NCBI GenBank assembly: GCA_023213395.1
Contig: CM041465.1
Span: forward strand, 206,467,741 to 206,531,740
Direction: 5' to 3'
DNA length: 64,000 nt
Source of the DNA: Cycas panzhihuaensis
Lineage: Eukaryota; Cycadophyta
Made by a program: the position numbers and the translations under genes. Positions 11,459 through 22,579 of this stretch are shown here, one piece after another (position 1 is the first letter of the stretch; each line of letters starts with the position of its first letter). A model generated the notes under the pieces. It saw only the letters and a list, made by a program, of their open reading frames with translations, searched no databases and was not told the DNA's origin.

Positions 11459-13857
11459 GTTTCAGAGGTGGCAATCAACACTACTCTAATAAGTTTGTAG
11501 ATGAAGATAAGTTATTTTTGCTTATCATAAGTCAGAGGTTGATCAAACATGGATTATCGACTCGAGGGCATCTCATCATATGACTGGGAGTAAAGAACTC
11601 CTTTATAATATCAAAGAAGGAAAAGGTTGATCAGTGACATTTTGTAACAATGAATCAGTTTAGATTTCTAGTATAGGCAAAATTGCCTCATTTCATTCAC
11701 CTTCTAATCCTTTTTCTATATTTCCCAATGGTGATGCCTACCTAATCCCTTCCATTAACTAATTAGACAAGTAACTGATGAGCATTTTATTTAAAAATAG
11801 GAAATGTGTCATTAGTAACAAGCATTATCAAGTTGTATCCATTGGTCATGAAGACCATGGTCTTTATAAGTTGGATGCAAATAACATAACACTTGATTCT
11901 ACTTACTTTGTCACTCAATCATTGACAAAGATGCAACTTTGGCATCAACGTTCAGGCCACCTAAGCTTAGACAATATCAAGCTGATAATGAATAAAAATA
12001 TAATGTATGGGCTTCCAAAGCTATATAGTTCAAAATATCTTTGTAAAGCATGTATAATAGGGATGTAACATCAATTATCTTTTCCTAAAGATAAAGCATG
12101 GTATGCATCATATCCTTTGTAGCTGATCCACTTGGATCTATATAGATCTATATCCATGGCATCCTTTGGAGGAGCATTATACTACATCTCCTTCATAGAT
12201 AATTTCTCATACAAAGTTTAGGTTTACTTCATCAAACAGAAGTCTAGAGCATTCCAAAAGTTTAAGGAATTCAAGCTTGAAGTGAAGAATGAGTCTAGCC
12301 ATTCAATCAAAATTCTAAGGTCAGATAATGGAAGTGAATTCACTTCAAAGCAATTCACCCAATTCTATAAGGATAATGACATTCGAAGACATCTCACCAT
12401 TCCTCACACTCCTCAACAAAATGGAGTCTCCAAACGGATGAATAGAACTTTCGCAAACAAAGCCAAACCTATGATGCATACAAGAGGATTCACACAAGTA
12501 TATTAGGCAGAAGTATTTTACACAGTTGCCTATGTGGCAAATCGAAGTCTTACATCAGCAGTCATTAACATCACATTAGAGGAGGTTTAGTCTAGTAAAA
12601 AGCCTACCGTTAGTCATTTGAGGACTTTTGGTTGCACTACTTATATGCACATCCCTAATTAGCAAAGATATAAGTTAGATAAACATAGTCTGAAATGAAT
12701 TTTTATAAGTTATACCATTCATAGTAAGGCTTACAAGTTGTATGATCCTGTTAGGAAAATAATTCATCTCTCAAGAGATGCAATCTTTGCTGAAGATAAA
12801 CATAGGGAGTTGGAATCGACATCCATCCAACCTCCTCTTAATAAAAGAAAAAAAATTATTGAGGATTTCCTTCCCTCTTAATCTTCCATACCATGTATAT
12901 CATCTGCACCAGTTGGTCTGTCTACATCATCAGATTCTTCTCCACTTGATCCTAGTACATCTTCTATTGATCAACCACTTAGACCAGAAGATCTCGAGGT
13001 TTAAGTAATAGTAGTCAAAAAGTTGTCCAAATGGTATACTCAGACTATTCAGGATGGCTAGATTATTGAAGGAAAATATCCATCAAAATATAGGCAACAA
13101 ACCAATTATGCACTTATGGATGAAGTGCTTTGTGTTGATGAGCCTTCTACTTTTGAGGAGGTATATGAAAATGATAATTAGAAGGCTGTCATGGATGAAG
13201 AAATCCATTCTATTGAAAAAGAATGGAACATTGAATTTAGTAGAATTACATAACTACAAATAAGTAATTAGTTGCAAATGGATCTACAATACTAAATTCC
13301 ATTATGATAGCACACCTAAGTGTTAAAAGGCCTCAGTTATTGCAAAGGGCTTTAAATAAAAGGAAGGCATTGATTATGAGGAGACATTTGCACCTGATGT
13401 AAATATGAATACCATCAGACTCATCTTGGCCATAGCTACTAAATGCAAATGGTCAACTTATCAGATGGATGTAAAGAGCAATTTTCTCAATGGTGATCTT
13501 CAAAAGGAGGTATATTTGGAACAACCTTTTGGTTACAAAGTATAAGGCAAGGAGCATATGGTTTGTCACTTGAGAAAGGCTTTGCATGGCTTGAAACAAG
13601 CTCCACAAGTACAGTACTAAAAAATTGATGATTATTTTTTAAGATATAGTTTTCATCGATCCATATCAGATCCTAAATTGTACATCAAAGTTGGGAAAGA
13701 CTATGCTATTTTTACTATCTTATATATTGATGACTTAGTGATCACTAGTAATGACACTAAGATGGTACAAATTCTTTAAGATAATTTGAAGAGAAGTTTC
13801 AAGATGAAAGATCTTAGACTTCTCCATTATTTTTTAGGCTTTAAGGTATGGCAATAG
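11459..13857 (+). pseudogene. RLC-1 pol, protease to mid RT
   Basis: The domains run in copia order. Protease has TWIIDSRASHHMTG (active site DSGAS changed to DSRAS, near 11559). The GAG-pre-integrase zinc region at about 11935-12065 reads LWHQRSGHLSLDN, then CKACIIGM. The integrase core runs from about 12120 to 12500 with ALYYISFIDNF, LRSDNGSEF and PQQNGVSKRMNR; the last motif has Lys for the third catalytic Glu. RT has YQMDVKSNFLNGDL, LHGLKQAP and LYIDDLVIT (near 13720). The frame stops at 13857, just before RLC-2. Many stops are TAG at Gln or Trp positions. Confidence 0.88.
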
Positions 13858-13869
13858 CTAGGCTATATC

Positions 13870-14180
13870 TGAAAGAGGTTAATGTATTAAGGTCATTTAT
13901 GTAGATTAATTATGTGACCTTAGGATATATTGATTAATATTAGTCTCTTAATGAAATGCACTTTATATGCATTTTGATAAAATTTCATATTCATGTCATT
14001 AGGCAGGATATCCTAACCCTAATGCTCAGCCTTAATAATAAAAAGCAAAATCTTAAGAAGGGAATCATTATTCATTCTCACCTCCAAGCTTGCTCTCATA
14101 TCTTATTTCATCTCTTTTTCATTCTCCATTGCCATTGTGTACATGTGAGTGATTTATTCCCTAGATCCATTCTTCCTTCA
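13870..14180 (+). repeat. RLC-2 5' LTR
   Basis: This 311-bp LTR begins TGAAAGAGGTTAATG, ends CTTCCTTCA and is repeated at 21062-21373. Confidence 0.95.
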
Positions 14181-14182
14181 TG

Positions 14183-14194
14183 TGGTATCAAAGC
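14183..14194 (+). other. RLC-2 primer-binding site
   Basis: TGGTATCAAAGC lies two bases after the 5' LTR. It is complementary to the 3' end of initiator-Met tRNA with one mismatch to the commonest form, TGGTATCAGAGC. Confidence 0.92.
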
Positions 14195-16136
14195 TAGAAG
14201 GGGATCTATTCACTCCATTCCACTTGCATGGAATCATTTTGCCTCTCTTTCATCTTTAATGTGAAGTATTGGGAGTACATTCATCATGTTTTAACATTTT
14301 GAGAGCTTAAAATTATAGTATTTTATATGTTACTACTTTTTATATGTATGCAGAAATTTAGAAGTGAACAATACAGATTTTTGAAGCCATTCAGCTTCTA
14401 GAATAGTCTCGGAAACATTAAAGGCCTATAATTTCATAAAAAAAAAATCATCATCTCAGCATTTGATGAGATTTGGCATGCAAGGTTGTCTTGACTAAAG
14501 GATCATTTTTTTCTTCTGGAGAAACTTCAGATTTAGCCTGAATCAGTGTGTTTTAGCTCAGATAAAATGGTAAATTTTATGAATAAGTGATTTAAAGCAT
14601 TTTTCCCAATGAAATCCTTTAATTATAAGCTAAAAATCTAAAAGTTTTATTAAGGGATCTAGTAGATTTAAGTCTTAGGATCATTTTTAAATAAATCTCA
14701 TCAAATTTCATCCACTGGTTAGTGAGATTTATGCAGTTTTCTCACGGTTGCTGATTTTGCCTACTCAACCCCACAAAGGACATTGCAAGGGCATTTCGGA
14801 TAAATTTTTAGCTGATTTTAGAGATGGTACTGAAGGGAAAGTTGATGTATGTGTTAAAATGTAACATTTTATATATTAAAGTTTAGTTCCTGAGATAGTA
14901 GATCTGGTAGGATTTTGCTTTTGTGCTTTTTCGGGTATAAAATTTTTTGTGCCTTTTTAGAAATCTAACTTCATAACTCTATCAAAAATGATATTTTGAA
15001 CACTTTTTCCTTCTATCATAAATTCATATTTTATCATTTAGGCCTTCATACTTTTAATTTTTAGAAAAATTTATCCATTTATTATTATTTATAAATTTTA
15101 TGAAAAAATCACAAAATAGGGTAAAATAACATGCATATAGATTTAGAAAAATCAGCATTTTAGCAACAAGTTGATCTATTTTTTATCCCATTGTAGCTTT
15201 TATATCAAAACTTCCAAAAACATATTTAGAAACATTGTACTAAAGTAAGGGAAACCTTGAATCGAAAGTAACATCCAATTTCCCTGCTAAATCTAGCATG
15301 CTTCTTCTATTTGCACACATAGTATAAAGTATCACATAAGCAGCAACAACAACAAAGCAAACACGAAAAGCAAGCAAGCACATTTGGCAACTTTCCATTT
15401 CAATTTTCAGTTATTCAGAAACATTTTATACTATTCCTAAAAGGAATCTCATCTGTATGATCTATATCGTCAGTTCTTAACTTGTGCGTACGCTTGCCTT
15501 GGTTCAAATAGACCAAGGTTAGTCGAAGTCCAGGCCCTAAGAGAGGCATGAGTTTCATACTGGGTCTGGTCTTAACTAGAATAGTGGTGAAGGGACAGGT
15601 TATCCATATCTATAGCCTCTAATTAGGGATAATCCTGATAACCACCCGAGAAAACTGAAAACCTCAATACAAGATTAAAATTAACCCGCTCCAATATCCG
15701 TCATAGTTGTGGGATACATAATATCATTTGACTCTTCACAGGAGGTATATAGTTATTCATTGATGAATTGGGTGAGGACTTTGAGTACTTGAGCTCCACT
15801 GTGACTTGGATTTCATCACCAAGCGCAAGTGCAGCTATCGTGGGTGAAGGCCTTAATCGTATACTAGAAGCCTTAAGCATTGAAACCTCATCCACATTTG
15901 GATATAAGTGAGAAGTTAGTGGCATGACACATCACCACTCTTTGCCAGCTCTACATTAGGCTTCATTCTTGCATCATTGTTTATATTTATTTTTTTATAG
16001 CTGTTAAAAAATACTTAATCATTGCTTGCTTCTCATTATAAACATTCATTTCTATATCCATGTTGCACTAGGTGTATTAGCCATATGTGTTAGTGACACA
16101 TACTTCTATCATCTCTTCTACTTCTTTATCATCACC
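14195..16136 (+). other. RLC-2 untranslated leader
   Basis: About 1.9 kb separate the primer site and gag. The few open frames on both strands are short and match nothing known. I see no RNA gene or coding signal. Confidence 0.65.
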
Positions 16137-17130
16137 ATGTCATCTCAATTCAAGTAGAATATTAACTGCATATTGAAAGGCAAAGAATATTGGGATCTAT
16201 GGTACATTAAAGTTAAAAATACTGCAAGGAATGAAGGCCTTCGGAGAGCCCATTTACAGCCTACACCTAGCATACCAACAACAACTACAACATCCACTTC
16301 TAGTGGATCCACCCCAATAGCTCCTACAGATGTTGCAACCAAACTACAATGGGAGATAGATGATGAAAAGATTCGTGCAAGAATTTTATTAGTCATTGAT
16401 CACTCCTTGCACAACTTGATTAATGAAGAGTAACATGATACAACCTAGAAGGTCCTTGAAGTTCTTAAGAAGAACTTTGATACCAAATCATATTTAGAAT
16501 TTGTTCATCTTGTTCTGAAAATGAACAAATTAAAAATGTAGAAGGGATGAGCTCATGAGACAATAAATCCCCTTTAACCAATTAAACAAGTAATTGATAA
16601 AGATTTTAAGACCTAATATATCACTTGGGTATTCTTGATCCAATCATGTCTACATGTTCCTAATTATAAAAACTTGCTTGGAAGTCTTCAATCTAATGGA
16701 ACATTGAAGACACTCAACTTTAAAGCGCTTACTAATAAGTTCATAGAATTTGACAAGACCTTTGATACGAACTTTACAGCCTATGACTCTCTTCTAGATG
16801 CAGCCTTTGGGGTAGAAAAAGAAGTTTGCTACACAAGAAATCAAGGTCCTTCTTGTGGTAGAGGAAATAACTAAGCAAGAGGAAGAGAAAGAAACATAGG
16901 AAATTGTCCACAATATCAACCAAACCCTCAGTTACAGCATCAATAGTCTTAAGGCCAAGGGCCACCTCAATAAAGAGAAAGACAGCCAAGCCAAACTAGT
17001 ACCTCTTCAGGGACTGGTAATCAAACTATTACGTGCAATTAGTATAATTGTAAAGGACACTTAACAAAAGACTACAGAACTATCACTTATAAGTTGGCCA
17101 AGTTCCAACCAAAACATAGAGCTCACAATG
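16137..17130 (+). pseudogene. RLC-2 gag
   Basis: The gene starts with MSSQFK at 16137, the first ATG in frame with the conserved part, followed at once by a stop. The copia gag core shows KGKEYWDLWYIKV, a Thr/Ser-rich spacer, then KLQWEIDDEKIRARILL and HSLHNLINEE; the next exon-like frame has VLEVLKKNFDTKS. A further segment at 16635-16874 reads KTLNFKALTNKFIEFDK. The zinc knuckle at about 17032-17090 reads CN-stop-YNCKGHLTKDYR, with the last Cys missing. Several TAG and TAA stops interrupt the gene. The remnant covers most of the usual gag length. Confidence 0.8.
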
Positions 17131-17329
17131 TTGAAGAAACTTGTGAAGAATCCTTTAATGGTGCAGGTTTTGTATAAGCACACGTTCAAAGAATTGATGG
17201 ATCTTCAACATCAAATGCCATTAACCAACCAAAGAGATACTTTGAAGCTCAATGTGGATATATCACTTATGAATTCCTTTCACCAATGCCAAGCCCTATT
17301 AAAATTACCAATAGTGTGGCTTCAATCGA

Positions 17330-20300
17330 AGGATAGAGGATCATGGACACAGGAGCAACTCAATATATGACGTGTAATCACAGTCTATATTAAACATTTG
17401 ATTCAAATGTTCAAGGAGTTGTTCACATAGCTAATAAATCACAACAACTCGTTGAAGGAATTGGTAACATTTGCCTAAAACTCCCAGGCCTAGAAGATTT
17501 TACATTGCCTAATGTCTTATACACACCCAATCTTAAATAAAACCTACCCTCCTTATTCACACTTGTCTCTCATGGATTTGATCTGAGTGTAACCATAAAT
17601 GACCAGACTCTCTAGATCATTTATCCTCTACCTAATCAAGTGGTTTTGATTGGACATCTCTTTAGAAAACTTTTTCGACTTAATGGCTTTCCATTTTCTG
17701 AAGCCCATTATGCCCAAAGCCCTTATGTTGATGAAGAATTTACATTTAATTCCATCTTGACTCATCCAACGTTGTCACCAGAAGCTCTTTGGCATGCTTA
17801 CATGGGCCATGTTCACATTGATAGACTTAAAGATCTTTCTAACACTCTTCCAAATCTTCCAAAGTTCTCCTCTAAGCCCTTTAAATGTGAAGCTTGTATC
17901 ATTGCCAAATCTCATCGACAACTCTTTTCCAAAAGTCAGTGGAAATTAAGCCATCCATTATAATTAGTATACTCTGATTTGTGCAGGTCAATGCCCATTC
18001 CTTCACTTAAGGGTAAATTATATTACATCTCTTTCATTGATGATTTCACTAGAAAAGTATGGGTAGTTTTTCTATACAAGAAAGATGAAGCCTTCTGTAT
18101 ATTCAAAGAATTCAAAGCCTTCACTGACAAAGAGCTAAGTTATCAACTCAAATGTCTTCGAACTAATAATGGTGGCAAATATACTTCACATGAGTTTAAA
18201 AGCTACCTTCGAGATAATAGCATCAAGCATTAAACAATAGTAACAGGTACTCCACAACAAAATAGAGTTGCCAAGTGCATGAATAGGACAATCATGAACA
18301 TGGCTTGGGCTATGTTGATATAAAAAAATGTACCTCCCTGCCTATGGGCCGAAGTTATCTAGATAGTTGTTTATTGTATTAATGTTATTAGCCCATCAAA
18401 GGAAGTACAATCACCTAATGAAAAATGGTCAGGACAAGCCCCCATTGTTCACTACTTTAAAATTTTTGGCTCTACATGCTATACCCATATTCTTGATATA
18501 GATCGAAATAAACTCCAACCAAGGAAATTTAAATGCATCTTTGTTAGATACCCTGTAGATAAGAAAGGGTATAAGGTCTTTATACCTTCACAATTAAAAA
18601 TCATCATTACCAAAGATGTCATTTTTGCAGAGATAGAGGATCTGTTACTTAAACTAGACTCCAAAGTACCCTCACACTGCTATAACCATGTTATCAAGTA
18701 TGATGTTCAGATTCTAAAATTTAGGGGGGGGACAGACATAAATTACTCCAAATATTGGAAGCTGAAAATAGAGCCTCGAAGGATATAAGTTGTGACTCTA
18801 AATCGATGAGTACACATCTAGCACCATCTTTTGAAGATAGCAGAATTGACAAAGGCAAAGCCATTATAGAAGAACCATCTTCTCCACCTTCAGTCAACAA
18901 TTGCAAAATAGTGGTAGAAGGACCATCTTCCTCATATGCATTAACATCCTCCTCACAGTATAATCATTTTAATGAATAAGATGATAACTAAGAAGTTGAG
19001 GAAATGAGGACTTCACTCCTAACTCGAGGATCTTGAAAAGCTCACTAACTCAATTAAGATGTACGACTAGATGAGGTGGGAAAAACTAACACTCAAAGTG
19101 CCCATAGATCAAGGATGCAGTAATCATTATATACTGAGCTTGAACCAGCAGAACTGCATCTTACTCTTAATGAAGAGCCCTTAATGTACCAAGAAGTTGT
19201 AAAGCATATAATTTAGAGAAATACCATGAATGAAGAGTACCAATCTCTTATCAAGAATGATATATGGGAGCTCATTGATCTACCACTTAGTATAAAGGTA
19301 GTTTAATATAAATAGGTGTTCAGAAACAAATATAGATGAGATGGCACCCTTAAAAGACACAAGGTGAGGTTGTTAGCTAAAGGATTTGCATAAAGGGAAG
19401 GCATCAACTATAATAAAGTCTTTGCATCTACAACAAAGTGACCTATAATTAGAACTCTTGTGGCCTTGGATGCTCAACAGGGTTAGAAAATCCACCAACT
19501 TGATATTAATGATGTGTTTCTCAATGGAGATCTTGAAGAAGAAATTTACATGGCTTAGTTAGAAGGATATAAGATCGAAGGTCAAGAGCATAAGATTTGC
19601 AAGCTCAAAAAGTCCTTGTATGACCTTAAACAAGCCCCTTGTGCTTGGTTTACCAAGTTGTCTAAAAGAATGAGGTAACTTGGATACAAGATTTGTAACT
19701 ACCAAGATATTGATACAACATTATTCATCAAGTGCCATAAGGATAAAGTCACTTATCTCATAATCTTTGTGGATGACATTCTAGTAACAAGTAGTAGTGA
19801 ACAGGCAATAAGCCAGTTAAAAAAAGACCTTGGCAAAACGTTCAAATTGTCTAACCTTGGTTTGATGAAATATTACTTGGAATTTAAAGTAACACAAAAG
19901 AATGGAAATTTTTTCCTCTCCCAAGAAAAATATGTCAATGATCTTCTAAGTTTCAGTTAGAAGATGCTCAACTAGTGATATTACCTATAGACCCTAATAC
20001 CAAACTCTCAACTAAAGATGACACTAGGGAGGCAAACACAACACTCTATAGGAAACTTGTAAGTAGTCTCATCTACACTACTAATACAAGACCAGATATT
20101 GTACACTCTATCGATATTCTTGCTCGTTACATGACAAATCCTAATAAGAATCATTGGCAGGTAGCAGTACGAGTGTTGTGATACCTTAAGATGACCAACA
20201 AATGTGGTCTATTATATGAACCTAATTCAGACTTCAAGCTTTCTGCATACACAAACTCAGACTTTGCAAGAGATAAAGATACAGGAAGATCTACGTCTAG

Positions 20301-20613
20301 GTATGTAACATTTCTTAGAATAGCACTAATATCATGAAGATCCAGATGGTAGAAGATAGTTGTAGATTCAACTACCGAAGTTAAATACATTACTGCTTCT
20401 GAGACCGGCAAGGAGATGATACGGCTTAGAAAATTATTAGAAATATTGAATATCACCCAAATAAGTCCTATCAATCTTCATGATAGCATAATTCAATTGG
20501 AATACTGCCCCATAATAGATCAAGTGGCTGATATCTTTACCAAATCGCTGTAAAAGGTGAAGTTTAAACAGTTCCAAAGACAACTCAGCGTTAGGGCCTC
20601 CATCTTCAATTAA
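17330..20613 (+). pseudogene. RLC-2 pol: protease, integrase, RT, RNase H
   Basis: The protease active site is intact as RIMDTGATQYMT near 17343. The GAG-pre-integrase region (17790-17930) has LWHAYMGHVHIDRL and CEACIIAKSHR. In the integrase core, SDLCRSMP keeps the first Asp, but the second motif is TNNGGKY (Asp to Asn) and the third is NRVAKCMNR (Glu to Lys). RT shows LDINDVFLNGDL, LYDLKQAP and IFVDDILVTS (19763 onwards), so its catalytic pair survives. One frameshift lies at about 19962. RNase H continues in the next frame with YTNSDFARDKDTGRS and VADIFTKSL, ending at TAA 20613. About twenty stops make it inactive. Confidence 0.9.
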
Positions 20614-21061
20614 TCAATAAAGATGGCAACAGGATCAGCATACTCTATTCTCTTCATGAAAATCCCTAATGGGCATGAAAAAATAAGAGTAAGACTCTGC
20701 TCTATCCTGTTTGTGAAAACCCCATGTGGGCACGAAAGGATAAGGATTATACTAGTTTTGGAAAATCAGAACCTATGAAAACCCAAAAGGGCATAGGAGA
20801 TGACCAAACGGTATATGGAAACTTAGTAGATTAAGTTACACATTTAAGTTGCTTAGTTATCAGGCTATATTAAAGAGCCACCTTATCTATTTTGATTTAT
20901 ATAAAGGGCTACAGATCTTAAAAAGTCTATGGGCTTTTATTCCCCATGAGGGTTTTTCCACATAAGTGTCATTTAGAATTTCAATGTAATAATGAGTCTC
21001 AAATGAAGACCTCATAAAATAGATTTTCTCAAAAATGACCTTCCATCATTAAGGGGCCGAT
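20614..21061 (+). other. RLC-2 3' untranslated region with repeated hairpins
   Basis: Three related motifs (20655-20681, 20713-20736, 20774-20797) follow one another at a spacing of about 60 bp. Each reads TGAAAA-CCC-loop-GGGCA and so can fold on itself. A fourth CCCCATGAGGG lies at about 20950. A short purine run AAGGGGCCGA (about 21050-21059) is the likely polypurine tract before the 3' LTR. Confidence 0.7.
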
Positions 21062-21373
21062 TGAAAGAGGTTAATGTATCAAGGTCATTTGTGTAAATTA
21101 ATTATATGACCTTAGGATATATTGATTAACATTAGTTTCTTAATGAAATGTACTTTATGTGCATTTTAATATAATTTCAGGTTCATATCATTAGGTGGAA
21201 AAATCTTAACCCTAATACTCACCCTCAAGAATAAAAGGAGAAATCTCAAGGAGGGATTAATTATTCATTATTACCTCCAACTTTGCTCTCATATCTTGTT
21301 TCATCTCTTTTATATTCTCCATTACTATTGTGTACATGTGAGTGATTTATTCTCTGAATCCATCCTTCCTTCA
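21062..21373 (+). repeat. RLC-2 3' LTR
   Basis: This 312-bp copy of the LTR at 13870 runs from TGAAAGAGG to CTTCCTTCA and is followed by the ATATC duplication. Confidence 0.95.
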
Positions 21374-21378
21374 ATATC

Positions 21379-21874
21379 TTCATCTCCCAATCTAAATATT
21401 CTTGAGACATCTTGTAGTGCATCAAGATGCATGACTACAAACAAGCACTAATCCCTATGGAGAACAGAACAAAGCTAACTATCAATAAGGAAGTCAAACC
21501 AACAAATCCTACTCTATACCAATAGTTGATTGCTAGCCTCATCTATCTCACCAATACTTGGCTAGATATTTTATTTGCAGTTGGAATTTATTCTAAATAT
21601 ATGTCTTAACCCAATTAGAGGTATTGGAATGTAGAAAAATGTACACTAAAATACATCAAAGGTACGTTACAGTATGGCCTTCGGTATGTGCATGATGAAA
21701 GCTTCACTCTAGAAGGGTTCTGAAATTCAGATTAGGTAAGTTGCTAGGATAGTAAGAAATCAACCTCAAATTACTATTTTACCCTTGCTTTAGGAGTGAT
21801 TTCATGGAGTTTCAAGAAGCTACCTAATCTTACCTTGTCCTCCACCAAAGTAAAGTATAAAGTTGTAATTAAGT
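21379..21874 (+). pseudogene. RLC-1 pol, RT end and truncated RNase H
   Basis: This resumes RLC-1 RT after the RLC-2 insertion. It shows KMHDYKQALIPMENRTKL, then SLIYLTNT and ILFAVGIYSKYM, then KYIKGTLQYGLRYVHDE, which match RLC-3 at 46994-47470. The RNase H start LSSTKVKYKVVIK runs directly into the 3' LTR at 21875. The rest of RNase H and the polypurine tract, about 350 bp in RLC-3, are deleted. Confidence 0.85.
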
Positions 21875-22387
21875 TAAGTATATGTACTTTATTTTCATAT
21901 ATTATTTATACTTTATAGGGTAACTTATCACTTAAGTGATAAAATGTACACCTACATTCTTTCCTAGTGATACAACATTATCACTTAAGGGTCAAATAGA
22001 CCCTCATGCATTTTTTCTCACTTGAGAGCCCCAAAAGACACATGTTCTACATGAAAGGCATGTAGCTTGGATGTTTGATACTTGTCAAACAACAAGTGCC
22101 TTAGGTCTCTTATGTCACTCTATATATTAAAACCCCATCTTATGTTTCTCATATAGAGTTTAGGTTGTATTATTATACTGCTAGTTTGTGAATCAAATTG
22201 GTATTCATTTAGAGATTAGACTAATTTCATCTCCTCCTATTTGGTATCATCTTGTTTATTCTCTTTATGCTTTGATCTTATTTATTTGAATCTCTTTCAT
22301 TGTTAGTATAGATCTCTTACTTTCTAGAACTAGAGAGGATCAATCTTCTAAATCTTGGAAATTGTAGGCTTCAAGTCACTTTCAACA
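21875..22387 (+). repeat. RLC-1 3' LTR, 5'-truncated
   Basis: It aligns with 7616-8128 and ends TTCAACA before the CTTAC duplication. The first 22 bp of the LTR are missing at the deletion joint. Confidence 0.92.
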
Positions 22388-22392
22388 CTTAC

Positions 22393-22579
22393 ATTGGTGA
22401 GTAACCTATAGCTCTAAATCTTTTTGTAGCCATCCAAGAGGATATGGTTTTTGATGTGCATGCATCTTTAATGCCAACTTCTTCACTAATGCCTCTGAGA
22501 TTAAGTTCTTTTGGCTTCCTCTATCAAAGATGGTATCAACCATGCTTTGCTTCACTTGGATTCTCACCATGAAAAGCTC
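22393..22579 (-). pseudogene. RLG-1 protease, active-site part
   Basis: The minus strand reads ELFMVRIQVKQS, then the active site as IFDRGSQKNLISE (usually DSGS, here DRGS), then KPYPLGWLQKD. This is the chromovirus retropepsin. It continues towards 7592 across RLC-1. In the other direction its N-terminal side is at 38864 beyond RLG-2. Only 187 bp separate the two insertions. Confidence 0.85.

Larger units (their letters stand above)
13870..21373 (+). mobile_element. RLC-2: Ty1/copia nested in RLC-1
   Basis: This 7504-bp element has 311- and 312-bp LTRs that begin TG and end CA. The 5-bp duplication ATATC is present at 13865-13869 and 21374-21378. The RT of RLC-1 resumes directly after it. 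Its LTRs and proteins differ from RLC-1, so it is a different family. Confidence 0.95.
7593..22387 (+). mobile_element. RLC-1: Ty1/copia, host of RLC-2
   Basis: LTRs lie at 7593-8128 and 21875-22387. The duplication CTTAC is present at 7588-7592 and 22388-22392. The primer site is decayed. Gag, protease, integrase, RT and the start of RNase H are recognisable. The 5' end has TA for TG. The RNase H C-terminus, polypurine tract and first 22 bp of the 3' LTR are deleted. RLC-2 is inserted in RT at 13870. RLC-3 at 41225 belongs to the same family, with matching LTRs, leader and proteins. Confidence 0.92.

Noticed and set aside
11225-11481. Minus-strand frames rich in Leu and Val
   Set aside because: Shadows of the Asn/Ser-rich gag tail of RLC-1.
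15701-15925. 74-codon minus-strand frame in the RLC-2 leader
   Set aside because: No homology recognised, no conserved context; treated as noise.
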